This document shows, in pieces, positions 63,588-64,000 of a stretch of DNA of 64,000 nucleotides; position 1 is the stretch's first letter, and every line of letters starts with the position of its first letter. The translations under genes were made by a program, and so were the position numbers. The notes beneath the pieces are model-generated. The model saw only the letters and a program-made list of their open reading frames with translations, was not told the origin of the DNA and ran no database searches. Origin of the DNA: Dipetalonema caudispina (taxonomy: Eukaryota > Nematoda > Chromadorea > Rhabditida > Onchocercidae); the NCBI GenBank assembly GCA_013365325.1, contig JABVXV010000007.1, positions 124,001 through 188,000 on the forward strand. Direction: 5' to 3'.

Positions 63588-64000
63588 TTGCAATCAGTTT
63601 CCTTCCCGTACTGTGGCGACAACGTCCGGCATCTCCTTCCCCTCTGATTTCCTTCTTTTTCTTGGCTCGGAAGCCTTAGAAACTATTATGATCGGCCAGC
63701 CCATCCTCCGAGGAGGACGCACCATATTCACGGTACATTACGGAAATAGGTGGAGTCAAAAGCACACTAAACTATTGACATCGTTAGCCTAGCAATAGAA
63801 GTGCCACACCCTAGCCAATCATTTCCATAGGCTTAGCCAAAGGGGTGGGACAATAGCAAACCGAACGGTAATTGGACTTTTCTTTTCCTTTCCGTCTCAG
63901 ATAATATCAAAAGTATTGAAGTTGCCTAAGTCCAAGACTGTCCCCTAGCTCTCTTAGGGCCTTAAACATTCTTGCAATAGTTTTGCTATCGATATTGCTA
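63588..64000 (-). promoter_or_regulatory. Upstream region / 5'UTR of the ETS gene
   Basis: GC-richer than the rest of the window. It contains GGAA-type ETS half-sites and CCAAT-like AGCCAATC on the plus strand. Likely 5'UTR and proximal promoter of the ETS gene, cut by the window end. Inferred from position and composition. Confidence 0.4.

Noticed and set aside
63424..63792. 122-codon plus-strand open frame
   Set aside because: Antisense to the first ETS-gene exon, whose minus-strand frame is continuous with later exons.
1..64000. Spliced-leader genes, rRNA, transposase genes, Wolbachia or viral insertions, CRISPR arrays
   Set aside because: No matching sequence or protein motif was seen on either strand by eye; small degenerate copies could be missed.

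Overview
This is a nuclear window from a nematode, most likely a filarial or other spirurid worm. The evidence is the strong AT richness, short exons with GT-AG introns ending in TTTCAG-type acceptors, and orthologues of typical nematode genes. No prokaryotic, viral or Wolbachia-like insertion was seen. Coding sequences were rebuilt by hand from splice signals, phase continuity and protein-family resemblance. No transcript data were available, so exon edges are predictions.

All seven protein genes lie on the minus strand. Reading along the plus strand they are: (1) ilcr-1, an IL-17 receptor-like SEFIR protein (237-5045); (2) mrps-16, mitochondrial ribosomal protein S16 (5146-5990), ending only 100 nt before the ilcr-1 start and so probably the upstream partner in an operon; (3) tnc-2, troponin C (6629-8634); (4) agr-1, a full-length agrin (10149-32800) spread over about 35 coding exons, with a second internal first exon at 26000-26081; (5) jun-1, the c-Jun orthologue (36519-45193); (6) a TMEM53/DUF829 protein (50920-52620); (7) an ERG/FLI1-class ETS transcription factor (55738-63587).

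The agrin gene fills a third of the window. Its domain order matches vertebrate agrin: NtA, eight follistatin/Kazal modules, two laminin-EGF, a ninth Kazal, then LG1, EGF x2, LG2, EGF, LG3. A short cysteine-rich EB/EGF-like linker sits where vertebrates have SEA and Ser/Thr segments. The internal first exon would give a form without NtA and FS1, echoing the vertebrate short-N-terminus agrin.

Spaces between genes are AT-rich and mostly featureless. Exceptions are a cluster of AP-1, CRE, E-box and kappaB-like sites upstream of jun-1, a GC-richer stretch upstream of agrin, a large AAT/TA microsatellite near 35.1 kb, a 21-bp tandem repeat in an agrin intron, two clean hairpins (32.5 kb and 42.1 kb), and some unexplained coding-like sequence (9.06-9.39 kb, 35.3-36.2 kb). 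From memory, most of these genes have C. elegans orthologues on chromosome II, so the window looks like a conserved linkage block.
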